A DNA stretch of 64,000 bases. Source: Spartobacteria bacterium (GTDB lineage Bacteria > Verrucomicrobiota > Verrucomicrobiia > Chthoniobacterales > Chthoniobacteraceae). Shown here piece by piece: positions 45,100 through 54,283 of the stretch (within the stretch, counting starts at the first letter, position 1; each line of letters begins with the position of its first letter). The stretch is from the NCBI GenBank assembly GCA_021324825.1, contig JAJPII010000033.1, forward strand, positions 186,001 through 250,000. The letters are read 5' to 3'. Under the pieces are notes generated by a model, which worked only from the letters and a program-made list of their open reading frames with translations, had not been told where the DNA came from and did no database searches. Both the position numbers and the translations under genes were made by a program.

Positions 45100-47418
45100 A
45101 TGAAAAGGCGGCCCTTTCTTTATATTCTGGCTCTTTTCCTGCTGAACCTTCCCTCGTGCCTCGCGCAATTCGACAGCCTGGGCGGCTCGCCGGTGGAGAT
45201 CAACGCCGACAGCCAGCGTTTCGAGGGCGGCCTGGCGATCGCCGAAGGGCATGCGGTCGTCAGTTACGTCGATACGACGATCTATGCCGACTACGCGCAG
45301 TATGACACCGCCTCGCACGACATCCTCGTCCGCGGAAACGTGAGAATCTACGAGCAGCCCCAGCCGCCCAAGCCGGGCCAGACGACGGGGGGAAAACCCG
45401 GCCACGTCTTCGTCGGCGAACGCGCGGTGTACAATCTCGACACGAAGGAATTGCGCGGCGCGAATTTCCGGGGGGATTTCGATCCCTTCTTTTTCTCGGC
45501 CGATTCGCTCAGCACCATCGGGTCCAATGCGTATCAGATCCGGGGCGGCGTCTTCACGACCAGCGATTCCTCCAAGCCGGATTTTCATCTCCGGGCCAAG
45601 AGCGTCCGCATCTATCCCAAGGACAGGATCATCTTCAGCAATGTAACCCTGTACGTCGGCCAGACGCCGGTCTTCTGGTTCCCGTACCTCTGGCAATGGC
45701 TGCGCGATGACGAGAGCTTCACCATCACGCCCGGGTATTCGAGCATCTGGGGCGCGTACGTGCTGGGGCAGTTCACGTTCCCCATCGGCGACAAGATTTC
45801 GGGCCAGCTTCAGCTTGACGTCCGCTCATTGCGCGGCATGGGCGTCGGTTTCAACGCCAAGACGCGGTTTGGCGAGAATGACAGAAGCTGGGCGCGTTTC
45901 CGCTCCTACTACATCCAGGACCAGGCCGAGACGACGAACGACACATCCCTCGCCCGCGAGGACGTCGCCCCGACCCGGTACCGCGTCTCCTTTCAATCCC
46001 AGACCTTCATCGCGGACGATCTCTACGCGCTTATCGACATCAACAAGCTCAGCGACCCGCTCTTCCTCCAGGACTTCGCGCAGAACGAATCGCGGATCAA
46101 TCCGCAGCCCGACAACGTGGCCTCCGTCACGAAGCTGGATGAGGACTTCTCGGTCACGGGAATCGTGCGCGCCCAGTTCAACAACTTCTTCGACACCACC
46201 GAACGGCTGCCGGAACTGGTGCTCGACATAAAGCCGCACGCCCTCTTCAACTCGCCGATTTTCTACGAAGGCGAGACCGGCGCGGCCTATCTCCGGCAGG
46301 CCTTCGGCATCGGCACGAATTTCCCCGATTACGAAACGGTGCGGCTCGATTCCTTTCATCAGTTTTCCTATCCGCGCACCTATTTCGGCTGGCTCTCCAT
46401 CACGCCGCGCGCGGGCATCCGCGAGACGTACTACGGGCAGTCGGGCGACACGCAGGCCGTGACGACGCTGGAGACGATCTCCATCCCCGCGGGCCTCAAC
46501 ACGCCCGCCACGCAGGAGTCGATCACGAAACAGACGAACGAGCTTTTCAAGGACGGCCCCGTCCAGCGAACGGTGGTCAACGCCGGCGTCGAGGCCTCCT
46601 TCAAGCTCTCGCGCGCGTTCGAGGACGTGCAGTCGCGGGCGTTCGGCCTGGACGGCCTGCGGCATGTCATCCAGCCGTACACGGATTTCTCATGGGTTTA
46701 CAGCGACCGCAACGCCAGCTCCATCCTCCAGTTCGACCGCTTCGAAGCCTCCGCCGAGCTGCCTCCGCTGGATTTCCCCCAATTCACCAGCACCGATTCC
46801 ATCACCAGCTGGACAATCTGGCGCCTCGGCGTCCGCAACCGCCTGGAGACGCGCCGGGACAACACCACCATGACCTGGTGGGACATGGACACCTTTTTCG
46901 ACGTGAACATCCGGCAGCCCGCGTTCCCCGGCATCACGTACCGGGAAGGGCCGGTCTCGAACCTCCACAACCTGCTCCGCTTCTACCCGGTCTCGTGGGC
47001 GAACCTGACCATCGACTCGCAGACGCCCCTCCTCAAGACGGGGTTCACCGAGGTGAACACCGCCTTCAGCTTCTTTTTCAACCCGAACCTGCAAACGAGC
47101 ATCGGCCACCGCTACATCGACGGGAACCCGTATTTCGTGAACAGCAGCGACCTCACCTTCGGCGCGTACTGGCGGCTGACGGACAACTGGGCGCTGAGCA
47201 TGAACGACGAATACGAGTTCGCCACCGGCACGCTCGAAAACCAGCAGTACGAAATTCATCGGGACCTGAGCAGTTGGACTTCCTCTTTGGGCGTATATGT
47301 GCGAAATAACGGCGGCGGAAACGTCGATTACGGCGTCACGCTCACATTTACTCTCAAAGGGGCGCCGCAGGCTTCACTGCCGTTTAGCTTCGACCCGTAC
47401 AACACCAACAATAGATAA
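45100..47418 (+). CDS. lptD: LPS-assembly protein LptD (OstA-like) outer-membrane barrel
   Basis: 772 residues from the ATG at 45100; ATG 45091 and TTG 45046 are alternative starts in the same frame. Signal peptide (MKRRPFLYILALFLLNLPSC), then an LptA/OstA-like beta-jellyroll (~30-190: VEINADSQRFEGGLAIAEGH, YADYAQYDTASHDILVRGNV), then a large beta-rich barrel region with many aromatic strand ends. LptD with LptE inserts LPS in the outer leaflet. It has PYLWQWLRDD-type strands typical of the family. The C-terminus does not end in Phe. Confidence 0.86.
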   Translation: MKRRPFLYILALFLLNLPSCLAQFDSLGGSPVEINADSQRFEGGLAIAEGHAVVSYVDTTIYADYAQYDTASHDILVRGNVRIYEQPQPPKPGQTTGGKPGHVFVGERAVYNLDTKELRGANFRGDFDPFFFSADSLSTIGSNAYQIRGGVFTTSDSSKPDFHLRAKSVRIYPKDRIIFSNVTLYVGQTPVFWFPYLWQWLRDDESFTITPGYSSIWGAYVLGQFTFPIGDKISGQLQLDVRSLRGMGVGFNAKTRFGENDRSWARFRSYYIQDQAETTNDTSLAREDVAPTRYRVSFQSQTFIADDLYALIDINKLSDPLFLQDFAQNESRINPQPDNVASVTKLDEDFSVTGIVRAQFNNFFDTTERLPELVLDIKPHALFNSPIFYEGETGAAYLRQAFGIGTNFPDYETVRLDSFHQFSYPRTYFGWLSITPRAGIRETYYGQSGDTQAVTTLETISIPAGLNTPATQESITKQTNELFKDGPVQRTVVNAGVEASFKLSRAFEDVQSRAFGLDGLRHVIQPYTDFSWVYSDRNASSILQFDRFEASAELPPLDFPQFTSTDSITSWTIWRLGVRNRLETRRDNTTMTWWDMDTFFDVNIRQPAFPGITYREGPVSNLHNLLRFYPVSWANLTIDSQTPLLKTGFTEVNTAFSFFFNPNLQTSIGHRYIDGNPYFVNSSDLTFGAYWRLTDNWALSMNDEYEFATGTLENQQYEIHRDLSSWTSSLGVYVRNNGGGNVDYGVTLTFTLKGAPQASLPFSFDPYNTNNR

Positions 47419-47433
47419 GGACAGCCAGAGAAT

Positions 47434-48747
47434 ATGAGCAGCATGGATCTTTGCATCATCGGTTCGGGATATGTCGGCCTGGTTAGCGGCGCTTGTTTCG
47501 CCGAGGTCGGCCACAAAGTCGTCTGCGTCGACAACGACCCGAAAAAAGTCGCGGCCTTGCAATCGGGGCGCATCCCGATCTATGAGCCGGGCCTGGAAGA
47601 CATCGTCCACCGCAACGTCTCCGCGGGCCGCCTGCGCTTCACCGACAAGATCGAGGACGGCGTCGACAACTCGCAGGTCGTCTTCATCGCCGTGCCCACC
47701 CCTCCGCAGCCGGACGGCAGCGTGGACTTGAGCTTCATCGAAAAGGTCGCCCGCGAGATCGCCGGCGTGCTGAAGGAATACCGCGTCGTCGTGGACAAGA
47801 GCACCGTGCCCGTGAAGACCGGCGAGAAAGTCGCCGAGACGATCAAGCGCTACAACCGCGCCGGGGCGGAATTCGACGTGGTGAGCAACCCCGAATTCCT
47901 CCGCGAAGGGTGCGCCGTGGCCGACCTCATGAAACCGGACCGCGTCGTCATCGGCTCTGCGAGCGACCGCGCGCTGGCGTTGATGAAGAAAGTCTACGAG
48001 CCGTTCATGGCGCCCATCCTCGTCACGGACATCAACAGCGCCGAACTGATCAAGCACGCCGCCAACTCCTTCCTCGCCCTCAAGATATCCTACATCAACG
48101 CCGTCTCGGCCATCTGCGACGCGAGCGGCGCGGACATCGAGAAAGTCGCCGACGGCATCGGCGCGGACAAGCGCATCGGACGCAGCTTCCTCAACGCGGG
48201 CCTCGGCTACGGCGGCTCGTGTTTCCCGAAGGACATCGCCGCGTTCATCGCCATCAGCGACGCGCTGGGCGTCCCGTTCACGCTGTTGAAGGAAGTGCAG
48301 CGCATCAACAAGGACCAGAAGGAGCGCTTCCTGAAAGGTCTCCGCGACGCCCTGTGGGTCTTGCGCGACAAGAAGATCGCCGTGTGGGGGCTCACCTTCA
48401 AACCGGATACGGACGACGTGCGCAGTTCCGTCGCCATCGAGATCGTGAACGATCTCGTAAAGGAAGGCGCCATCGTCACCGCCTACGATCCCAAGGGGAT
48501 GGAGAAAGCCGTCGAGTGGAAAATGGTGGAAGGCGCGCGCCTCGTTCATTCGGCCCTCGAAGCCGTGGAAGGCGCCGAAGCGCTCGTCCTGGCGACCGAG
48601 TGGGGCGAGTTCGCCAACGTCGATCTCCAGGAAGTGAAAAAACGCATGATGACTCCGATGATCTTCGACGGGCGCAACCTCTTCGACCCCGCGACGATGA
48701 AAGACCTCGGGTTCGCCTACAAGTGCATCGGCCGCAGTACGGTATAG
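47434..48747 (+). CDS. ugd: UDP-glucose 6-dehydrogenase
   Basis: 437 residues. Rossmann start LCIIGSGYVGLVSGACFAEV, SNPEFLREGCAVADL, central KHAANSFLALKISYINAV, catalytic cysteine in GYGGSCFPKDIAAF, and C-terminal VWGLTFKPDTDDVRSSVAIE. It makes UDP-glucuronate for exopolysaccharide or LPS. Sixteen bases after lptD, so probably in the same envelope-related operon. Confidence 0.95.
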   Translation: MSSMDLCIIGSGYVGLVSGACFAEVGHKVVCVDNDPKKVAALQSGRIPIYEPGLEDIVHRNVSAGRLRFTDKIEDGVDNSQVVFIAVPTPPQPDGSVDLSFIEKVAREIAGVLKEYRVVVDKSTVPVKTGEKVAETIKRYNRAGAEFDVVSNPEFLREGCAVADLMKPDRVVIGSASDRALALMKKVYEPFMAPILVTDINSAELIKHAANSFLALKISYINAVSAICDASGADIEKVADGIGADKRIGRSFLNAGLGYGGSCFPKDIAAFIAISDALGVPFTLLKEVQRINKDQKERFLKGLRDALWVLRDKKIAVWGLTFKPDTDDVRSSVAIEIVNDLVKEGAIVTAYDPKGMEKAVEWKMVEGARLVHSALEAVEGAEALVLATEWGEFANVDLQEVKKRMMTPMIFDGRNLFDPATMKDLGFAYKCIGRSTV

Positions 48748-48807
48748 CGTTTTTCTCCACCCCGCCGTAAGTTGAAGCCCGCCTCCGTTTTGGGGGCGGG
48801 GGAAGCC

Positions 48808-50025
48808 ATGTCCGCCGCCAACCCGCGAGCCGCTTGCGTCCAGGCCCTGCTTCGGTGGGAGGAGGGCGGGGAATTCTCCGACGCCATCATCCATGACGCG
48901 CTCGCCGAGGGCGGTCTCGGCGCGCTGGATCGCGCCCTGCTGCAGGAACTCTTCTACGGCGTGCTGAGAAATCTTTCCCTGCTGGACTTCGTCGCCTCGC
49001 TCCTGCGGGACGGCCCGGTGGACGGGTTCACGCGGCAGGTATTGCGCCTCGGGTTGTACCAGATATTCCTTACGCGCATACCGCCCCACGCCGCGGTGAA
49101 CGAGACGGTCAACCTCGCCTCCAAATCCCGGGGGCTGGTGAACGCCATCCTGCGGAGAAGCCTCCGGGAGCGCGAGGACCTCGAACGCGTCCTCCGCGGG
49201 AAATCGCCCGCGATCCGGCTTTCGCACCCCGAGTTCCTGCTGGCGCGCTGGGCGCAACGTTACGGCCGCGAAGCCGCGGAAAGATTGTGCGAGTGGGACA
49301 ACACCCCGGCGGAACTGTACGTCCGCGCCAACACGCTGCGGGTGACCCCGGGCGAACTTCTCCGGAGCGTTCCCGGCGCGGAAGCGAGCGCCGCGCACCC
49401 GCTGGCGATCAAAGTGAAGCAACTCCCGTTTTCCTGGATAATGGGCGGCCTATGCTACGTGCAGGACCCGAGCACCCTGCTGGCATGCGACCTCCTCGCG
49501 CCGCGCCCAGGCGAGAAAGTCCTGGACGCCTGCGCGGCGCCCGGCGGCAAGACGACCCACATGGCGCAACTGATGGAAAACCGCGGGGAGATCGCCGTGT
49601 GCGACTGTTCGCCGCAACGCCTGAAGCGCCTGGAAACAAACCTCAAACGTCTCGGCGTGGAAAACGCAACAATCGTCGTAAAGGACTGGCTGGACGACAC
49701 GGCGCCCTTTGAACCCGAGACCTTCGATCGGATCCTCGTCGATGCTCCCTGCACGAACACCGGCGTGCTTCGGCGGCGGATCGACGCGCGGTGGCGGCTC
49801 GGCGCCTCGGACTTCGAGACGATGCCGGAAAAGCAAACCCGCATCCTGGAAGCCGTTGCGCCGCTCCTTAAGCCCGGCGGTGTTTTGGTTTACAGCACAT
49901 GCAGCCTGGAGATTGAAGAGAATGAAAATATCCGGGCCGGCTCGTTGGAATTCGTGGAATCAAAAACGGCCCTGCCATTCCGCGACGCCACGGACGGAGC
50001 GTTCGCCGCGAAGTGGACGCGATGA
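48808..50025 (+). CDS. rsmB: 16S rRNA (cytosine967-C5)-methyltransferase RsmB-like
   Basis: 405 residues from the ATG at 48808, which has GGGGGA upstream. NusB-like N-terminal domain (ALLRWEEGGEFSDAIIHDAL, LDRALLQELFYGVLRN), then a SAM-dependent RNA m5C core: motif I VLDACAAPGGKTTHMA, catalytic cysteine motif YSTCSLEIEENEN and the assisting cysteine in DAPCTNTGVLRRR. Modifies 16S rRNA. The in-frame start at 48772 is less likely. Confidence 0.93.
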   Translation: MSAANPRAACVQALLRWEEGGEFSDAIIHDALAEGGLGALDRALLQELFYGVLRNLSLLDFVASLLRDGPVDGFTRQVLRLGLYQIFLTRIPPHAAVNETVNLASKSRGLVNAILRRSLREREDLERVLRGKSPAIRLSHPEFLLARWAQRYGREAAERLCEWDNTPAELYVRANTLRVTPGELLRSVPGAEASAAHPLAIKVKQLPFSWIMGGLCYVQDPSTLLACDLLAPRPGEKVLDACAAPGGKTTHMAQLMENRGEIAVCDCSPQRLKRLETNLKRLGVENATIVVKDWLDDTAPFEPETFDRILVDAPCTNTGVLRRRIDARWRLGASDFETMPEKQTRILEAVAPLLKPGGVLVYSTCSLEIEENENIRAGSLEFVESKTALPFRDATDGAFAAKWTR

Positions 50026-50126
50026 AATGGTAATCCTGCGCGCAATAAAGACTGGGTGAATTTTTTCTCGATATTGGGGGTTTTCACCTATTCCCACGGC
50101 CAGAGGCTGTCGCTAAGGTCCTCTCC

Positions 50127-50927
50127 ATGCCTCCATTCATTAAGCCGGACCAACTCTCTCCCGGAGACGTGTTTTTATATCATGGCGATTCGTTTATCTC
50201 CAAACTGATCCGCCTGTTTGACGGCACGGAATACAGCCACGCGTCGATCTGGCAGGGCGATCACGTAGTGGAGGCGCTCGGGAACGGCATTACGAAGAAT
50301 ACCCTCGCCGCCAGTGTAAGCGGCGCCAAGTTCGTGGATGTTTACCGGTTTATCAGTTCGGAAGGGCAGAATAAGCTCGGCTCAGCCGAGTACCCGGCGA
50401 AGCCGGTGCTCGACAGGGTGGCGTTTTACGAAGCCCATCCGGAACGTTACGCCTACGAGGAGATAGTGCTCCTGGCAATGCTGGCGTCCACACGGCGGCT
50501 GCCCATTCCCGGTCTCGGCCTTGTGTTGCGCAATGTTCTTGATTCCGCGTCGGAAGTCCTTGCGCGGATGGTCGCGGCCGGAAAGCAACCGATGATCTGC
50601 TCTGAATTGGTCTACCGCTGCTATGTGGAGGCGGGCCAGAAATATTTCATCCGCATCCGCGGGGCGGACGTGGCGATGGCGCAAGCGGCGAGCGTCCTGG
50701 CGAATGCGGGCTCGTCGGCTCCGCTCGATGCGGCTTCCGCGGCCGACGCGGCTTTCGACGAAGAGGCGGCCGTTTTTTTGGAAAATTTCTACGCGGTGAG
50801 CGGCGCGACCCCGCCGGGCGCCGCGGTGCAAGGTGAAGCGAGCCTTCAGGCGGTGGCTGATTTTGTGACGCCCGGCGACTTGAAGAAATCGCCGAATCTT
50901 CAATTGGCCGGAACGTTGCGCCTCTAA
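50127..50927 (+). CDS. Permuted papain-like amidase/peptidase (YiiX/YaeF-like)
   Basis: 266 residues, no signal peptide. The N-terminal part LSPGDVFLYHGDSFISKLIR, DGTEYSHASIWQGDHVVEAL carries the catalytic His38 followed by the Glu49 region, and Cys158 lies in PMICSELVYRCYVEAG, the circularly permuted order (His before Cys) of NlpC/P60-like permuted papain folds. Members hydrolyse amide or ester bonds in peptides or lipids. The last ~90 residues are Ala-rich and unassigned. The stop is one base before the subtilase gene, indicating co-expression. No promoter was recognised in 50026-50126. Confidence 0.82.
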   Translation: MPPFIKPDQLSPGDVFLYHGDSFISKLIRLFDGTEYSHASIWQGDHVVEALGNGITKNTLAASVSGAKFVDVYRFISSEGQNKLGSAEYPAKPVLDRVAFYEAHPERYAYEEIVLLAMLASTRRLPIPGLGLVLRNVLDSASEVLARMVAAGKQPMICSELVYRCYVEAGQKYFIRIRGADVAMAQAASVLANAGSSAPLDAASAADAAFDEEAAVFLENFYAVSGATPPGAAVQGEASLQAVADFVTPGDLKKSPNLQLAGTLRL

Positions 50928-50928
50928 T

Positions 50929-52326
50929 ATGAAGACCAAATCGCAAAAAAGCGCGCGCCCTCGGTTGCTGACTGAAATCGAAAATATGATCCAGCCGTCC
51001 ATGCCGGCCCGGGAGGCTGTTTTGGGAGCCGAAAATTTTGTTGACCCGGGGTCGCTATTTACCGGCCGCTATCTGGTGCTTCTTCCCGAGTCCGGTGGAA
51101 CGTCCGCCAAACTCAAAACATTGACGGATGCCTCGGGCGTAAGCGTGGCTTCCACGGGGGATTTCGCCGAAGGATGGAGCGGCCTGGACAGCCTGGGCGG
51201 CGCGGAGGCGCTGTTTTTTTCGGAGTTGGGCGTCGCGGTGGTGGACGCGCCGCCGGATAAAACGCAAGCGCTGATGGCCGCCGCGGGAGAAGAAAGCGGC
51301 CAAGGCATCATTGTTGAACCGGAACGCTATGTATTCCCGATAGACGAGAGGGACTACTTCCGCGGTTACCGGGACGGAGTAAACGATCTTACCCGGCGAA
51401 TTCTCAATCCGGGCGGCTCCGAACCCGGTTCAGACCTCGGAGGAGCTTCCCAGCCGGCTCCCGCGGCCATGCAGGTGACGTGGGGTCTCCAGGCAGCCAA
51501 GGCCGATGTGTCGAGTCGCAATGGCGCCGGCGTCCGTGTGGCGGTGCTTGACACGGGGATCGATCGTCAACATCCCGATTTTGTCGGGCGCGCGATCACG
51601 TCGCAGTCGTTTGTGAACGGAGAGGACGAGCAGGACGTCCTCGGCCATGGGACGCACTGCATTGGAACCGCTTGCGGACCGCGGCTGGTTTCCGCGCCAA
51701 ACACGCCGCGCTATGGAATCGCCTGGCAGGCCGAGATTTTTGTCGGCAAAATATTTGACAGGATCACGCGGCGCGCCCCGGATTCGAGGATATTGGCCGG
51801 TATCGAAGCCGCGATGCGCCAAGGTTGCGCGGTGGTGTCGATGTCGCTCGGCGCGCCGGTGAGCGTGAACGCGCCTTTCAACGCGGTGATGGAACAGGCC
51901 GCGGCCCGGGCTCTCGCGAAAGGCGTCTTGATCATCGCGGCGGCCGGCAACGACAGTCGCCGGCCAGGAGATGTCCGTCCCGTAAGCCATCCGGCCAACT
52001 GTCCTTCCATCATGGCGGTGGCGGCGGTGGATTCGAACATGCGGGTTGCGCCATTTTCAAACGGCGGCCTGAATCCAAACGGAGGTAAGATCGACCTCGC
52101 GGGGCCGGGCGTGGGCGTTTTCTCCTCCTGGCCGATGCCCACGCGGTACAACACTCTAAGCGGAACGAGCATGGCGACGCCCCATGTGGCCGGTTGCGCG
52201 GCGTTGCATGCGCAGGCCGGCGACCTGCGGGGAGGCGCGTTGTGGGCCCGTTTGCTGCAGACCGCGCGCGCGTTGCCGCTGTCATCCTCGGATGTGGGAG
52301 GGGGGCTGGTCCAGGCGCCCCTGTGA
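50929..52326 (+). CDS. Subtilisin-like serine protease (S8), apparently cytoplasmic, with N-terminal I9-like segment
   Basis: 465 residues. Catalytic triad: Asp208 (VAVLDTGID), His240 (LGHGTHCIG), Ser414 (LSGTSMATPHVAG), with oxyanion Asn341 (AAAGND). Residues ~45-140 (RYLVLLPESGG, LKTLTDASGV, LGVAVVDAPPD) look like an I9-type inhibitory propeptide, normally removed to activate the protease. No signal peptide or lipobox: it is predicted to remain in the cytoplasm, unusual for subtilases. It lies between a permuted papain-like enzyme and a separate inhibitor-like protein. Confidence 0.92.
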   Translation: MKTKSQKSARPRLLTEIENMIQPSMPAREAVLGAENFVDPGSLFTGRYLVLLPESGGTSAKLKTLTDASGVSVASTGDFAEGWSGLDSLGGAEALFFSELGVAVVDAPPDKTQALMAAAGEESGQGIIVEPERYVFPIDERDYFRGYRDGVNDLTRRILNPGGSEPGSDLGGASQPAPAAMQVTWGLQAAKADVSSRNGAGVRVAVLDTGIDRQHPDFVGRAITSQSFVNGEDEQDVLGHGTHCIGTACGPRLVSAPNTPRYGIAWQAEIFVGKIFDRITRRAPDSRILAGIEAAMRQGCAVVSMSLGAPVSVNAPFNAVMEQAAARALAKGVLIIAAAGNDSRRPGDVRPVSHPANCPSIMAVAAVDSNMRVAPFSNGGLNPNGGKIDLAGPGVGVFSSWPMPTRYNTLSGTSMATPHVAGCAALHAQAGDLRGGALWARLLQTARALPLSSSDVGGGLVQAPL

Positions 52327-52384
52327 TGGTGAGCGACAGGGAGTTGCGATTTGCCTTCGCCCGGCTGAACGGTTATTGTCAGGT

Positions 52385-52615
52385 ATGCCACGCTTCAACA
52401 TATCCGTTGAGCCCGAGGGGAAAGGATTTCACGAGACGGTACAGCGTCTTCGGAAAGCGGGGGTGAAGGTTGAGCAGGAGCTCGAATTTTCCGGAGTGGT
52501 AACGGGCACCGTGGATGCTTCGGCGGAAAGCAAGTTGCGGCGAATCCCAGGCGTCAGGGACATTGTGGCGGATTCCGAGGTTCAGCTTCCGCCGCCCGAG
52601 AGTCCGGTGCAATAG
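52385..52615 (+). CDS. Small I9-like (subtilisin-propeptide fold) putative protease inhibitor
   Basis: 76 residues, ATG at 52385. Predicted order strand-helix-strand-helix-strand: FNISVEPEG, FHETVQRLRKAG, QELEFSGVVTGTVD, AESKLRRIPGVRD, ADSEVQL. This is the beta-alpha-beta-beta-alpha-beta layout of subtilisin propeptides and stand-alone I9 inhibitors, and it has the RIPGVRDIV turn seen in them. It starts 58 bases after the subtilase stop. Assignment rests on pattern and context, not on a full family match. Confidence 0.65.
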   Translation: MPRFNISVEPEGKGFHETVQRLRKAGVKVEQELEFSGVVTGTVDASAESKLRRIPGVRDIVADSEVQLPPPESPVQ

Positions 52616-52627
52616 CTTTCCTTCGCC

Positions 52628-53374
52628 TCAGAAATCGACCGATAACCCGGCGACGAGGTGGTGTGTCAACGGATCCATTTCGATGGACCCTTTCGGGATG
52701 CTCATGTTTTCGAGCGCGGCGTAGGTGAATTTGTACTCGAACATGAGGGCCAGGTGCTCGATCAGGTGAAACCTCACGCCCGCGAAGGCCTCGAGGCCGG
52801 GGCCGCGCAGTTGGTAGTTCTGGTGGAAAGAGTTGTCCACTCTCGACTCGACGTGGGGAATCGCCGCGCCAAGCCCCAGGCCGATATATGGCTGGAAGCG
52901 CCCCAGGAAATCCTTGCCCGGATTGCCGGGAAGCCAGCGGTAGACGATGTCTCCCAGCACGAGGTTCAGCCCGTGCGAGATGCTGAATGTCTGGACGATC
53001 CTGTCCATCGGCTGGACGTTGTTCACTGCAACGCCCGCGTGATCGCCCGTCACCAGGTAGTTTTGACTCGTGTTGGCGTAAAGTTTCGCGTGGAAATATT
53101 CGCCGCCGAAACCCCAGTGCGAATATTGGTCGCGAAACCAGAGGAGCCTTCCGCCGTAATAGGGCGGCGATTCGAAATCCCTGCCTTTGAAGGAAACATC
53201 GTGGAAGGTCAGATCCGTGCCGTCATTCTTTTGGACGCGCACGTCGTTGTTTTGGGTGAACGCCATTCCCGTGAAGAGGGAGAAGTCGATCTCGGCGCGC
53301 GCCGTCGCTCCGCAGGCCGCGAACACGCCGCAGAGCAGCAGCGCCAGGGATGTCGTTTGCGTTTTCGATTTCAT
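52628..53374 (-). CDS. Small outer-membrane beta-barrel protein (OmpW/opacity-like)
   Basis: 248 residues from the ATG at 53374 (MKSKTQTTSLALLLC signal peptide). Alternating aromatic/polar strands, aromatic girdle residues such as YGGRLLWFRDQYSHWGFGGE, FQPYIGLGLGAAIPHV, and a final LSVDF with terminal Phe indicate an eight-stranded outer-membrane barrel. No substrate-specific motif. Its 3' end faces the I9-like gene with a 12-base gap, so it is not part of that operon. Confidence 0.78.
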   Translation of the reverse strand: MKSKTQTTSLALLLCGVFAACGATARAEIDFSLFTGMAFTQNNDVRVQKNDGTDLTFHDVSFKGRDFESPPYYGGRLLWFRDQYSHWGFGGEYFHAKLYANTSQNYLVTGDHAGVAVNNVQPMDRIVQTFSISHGLNLVLGDIVYRWLPGNPGKDFLGRFQPYIGLGLGAAIPHVESRVDNSFHQNYQLRGPGLEAFAGVRFHLIEHLALMFEYKFTYAALENMSIPKGSIEMDPLTHHLVAGLSVDF

Positions 53375-53437
53375 GGGGGGCGGGCGAAGGCCATTTCTTG
53401 TAGGCGCCGCGCCGCGCCGTGGCAAGGGGATAATGCC

Positions 53438-54283
53438 TCAAACTTTATGCCCGGCGAAGACGGCGTAACGCAGCGAGCCGAGGTTATAGGCGAGCCAGAT
53501 GCGGAACATCGTGAGGGCGAAGACGCGGTTGCGGCTGTGCCCGTTCAGGAGGTATCGGGCGTAGGCGGGTTTTCGCGCCAGGTTCACGAGGAAGCGCCGG
53601 GCGCAGATGGGCCACGTCTTTTTCACGCGCGCGGTGAGGTCTTCGAGATGATCGACGGCGAAGCCGGCCGATTCGTAGAAGCGTCTGTATTCCTGCGGGT
53701 CTCCGATGCCGGGCATGCGGCCTTCGCGGCAGATGGGTTCGAGCAACAAGCGGCTTTCCCATGCGCGGGCGTCTTCCTTCGCGAGCCAACTGCATACGAC
53801 GAGGCGTCCGCCGGGTTTCAGCACCCTGGCCGCTTGCGCGAAGAAGGCGGGTTTGTCGGGCATGTGCTCGGAACTTTCGACGGCGATGACGGAGTCGAAG
53901 CTTGCGGCGGGGAGGGAATTCTCCAGCCAGTCGCCGAGCAGGTAGGAGGGATTCGGAGAGGCGGAAGCCGTCCGCGAGGCGAAGCGGAATTGCGCGGGCG
54001 AAAGGGTTATGCCCGTGACTTCGGCGCCCAGCTCGCCCGCCAGGATGCGGGCCGTCGCGCCGTAGCCGCAGCCCGCGTCGCACACGCGGTCCCCGGGCTT
54101 TATCCCCGCGTGGCGGGCGACGAGGTCCACCAACTGGCGCGCGGCTTTCGCGGGCGAATCGCCGCGCCGGAGCCATAGGCCGTGGTGGACGTGTTCGCCC
54201 CAGATTTCCCGGTAGAAATGATCCAGTTCGTCGTAGTGCCCGGCGATCTCCCCGGCGCTGGGTTGCAGGCGGGACGCGATCAA
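53438..54283 (-). CDS. SAM-dependent methyltransferase (tocopherol/cyclopropane-type class I)
   Basis: 281 residues from a TTG at 54283 overlapping the OmpA-like stop as TTGA. The N-terminus HYDELDHFYREIWGEHVHHG is the signature of gamma-tocopherol/sterol methyltransferase-like proteins. Motif I VCDAGCGYGATARILA, then VTGITLSPAQF, VESSEHMPDKPAFFA and VLKPGGRLVVCSWL follow. The methyl acceptor is probably a prenyl-quinone or lipid, by family similarity only. Confidence 0.85.
   Translation of the reverse strand: MIASRLQPSAGEIAGHYDELDHFYREIWGEHVHHGLWLRRGDSPAKAARQLVDLVARHAGIKPGDRVCDAGCGYGATARILAGELGAEVTGITLSPAQFRFASRTASASPNPSYLLGDWLENSLPAASFDSVIAVESSEHMPDKPAFFAQAARVLKPGGRLVVCSWLAKEDARAWESRLLLEPICREGRMPGIGDPQEYRRFYESAGFAVDHLEDLTARVKKTWPICARRFLVNLARKPAYARYLLNGHSRNRVFALTMFRIWLAYNLGSLRYAVFAGHKV

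Noticed and set aside
47374-49422. 682-codon minus-strand frame opposite ugd and rsmB
   Set aside because: Lies across two unambiguous rightward genes and their junction; only a GC-driven shadow.
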